Positions 6,192 to 8,367 of a stretch of DNA of 8,367 nucleotides are shown here, piece after piece. Made by a program: the position numbers and the translations under genes. The number at the start of each line of letters is the position of its first letter. Positions within the stretch are counted from its first letter, which is position 1. The notes beneath the pieces are model-generated. The model was not told where the DNA came from and made no database searches. It saw only the letters and a program-made list of their open reading frames with translations. The stretch is from Pseudomonadota bacterium (GTDB lineage Bacteria; Pseudomonadota; Gammaproteobacteria; Xanthomonadales; Xanthomonadaceae), in NCBI GenBank assembly GCA_023394655.1, contig JAEXAG010000121.1:1-8367 (forward strand), in the 5' to 3' direction.

Positions 6192-6264
6192 GACGGCATC
6201 CGCCGTCTATTGTTGTGGGCCGCCGATTGCCGGCGGTGGGGGGCATGCTCGCGGCGCGGGCCGC
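6192..6264 (-). other. Hairpin-rich hupB 5' leader
   Basis: Between the presumed hupB transcription start (about 6267) and the Shine-Dalgarno lie three GC-rich inverted repeats. They are GCGGC / GCCGC with a 4-base loop (6251-6264), CCGCCG / CGGCGG with a 5-base loop (6220-6236) and GACGGC / GCCGTC with a 4-base loop (6192-6207). The last sits directly upstream of the ribosome site. Such structure could affect mRNA stability or translation; no riboswitch family is recognised. Confidence 0.45.
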
Positions 6265-6273
6265 AACCCGCCT

Positions 6274-6303
6274 TTTATACCAGCGAGGCCAAGGCACGGG
6301 CAA
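6274..6303 (-). promoter_or_regulatory. Putative hupB promoter
   Basis: On the minus strand, -10 TATAAA (6279-6274) is preceded at 18 bases by TTGCCC (6303-6298). It lies downstream of the lon terminator and about 100 bases before the hupB ATG. The -10 is the most AT-rich hexamer of the gap, which supports the call. Confidence 0.55.
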
Positions 6304-6307
6304 GGAA

Positions 6308-6328
6308 AACCCGCGGATTCCGCGGGTT
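6308..6328 (-). terminator. Rho-independent terminator of lon
   Basis: A perfect 9-bp stem AACCCGCGG / CCGCGGGTT with a 3-base loop starts 10 bases after the lon stop. On the minus strand it is followed by TTCCTT, a short T-rich tail. The hupB -35 element begins only a few bases further on. Confidence 0.8.
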
Positions 6329-6338
6329 CGCCGGCATT

Positions 6339-8367
<2,029 letters not shown>

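Overview
The window is high-GC bacterial DNA with gammaproteobacterial chromosomal gene order. The order lon then hupB, each with its own rho-independent terminator, followed by tRNA-Val(TAC) and tRNA-Asp(GTC), together with a large TonB-dependent receptor of the Xanthomonas/Caulobacter type, suggests a member of the Xanthomonadaceae (Lysobacter, Luteimonas or Pseudoxanthomonas-like). That placement is inferred from gene content and style, not from a database search.

Left half (1-5405): a putative phosphate-scavenging locus. On the minus strand a secreted metallophosphoesterase of the purple-acid-phosphatase type (835-2244) is followed after 31 bases by a phytase-like beta-propeller lipoprotein (1-803, cut by the window edge). 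The two probably form an operon. Divergent from them is a 943-residue TonB-dependent receptor (2522-5353) with an N-terminal carboxypeptidase-regulatory-like domain, closed by a strong terminator. The shared 277-base divergent region carries an 11-bp-phased series of heptamers resembling PhoB half-sites. A likely working model is that the receptor imports an organophosphate or its breakdown product, while the lipoprotein and the phosphatase remove phosphate from it.

Middle (5406-5890): a stable-RNA segment on the minus strand, with tRNA-Val and tRNA-Asp, a good sigma70-type promoter in front of tRNA-Asp, a plausible GC-discriminator promoter in front of tRNA-Val, and a strong terminator after tRNA-Asp.

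Right half (5856-8367): the housekeeping protein-quality-control and nucleoid block on the minus strand. It holds the HU protein gene (hupB) with its own promoter and a hairpin-rich leader, and the C-terminal 675 residues of the ATP-dependent protease Lon, whose N-terminal part lies beyond the window. The peptidyl-prolyl isomerase gene ppiD, commonly found after hupB in gammaproteobacteria, is absent from this window; the tRNAs and then the phosphate locus occupy that side.
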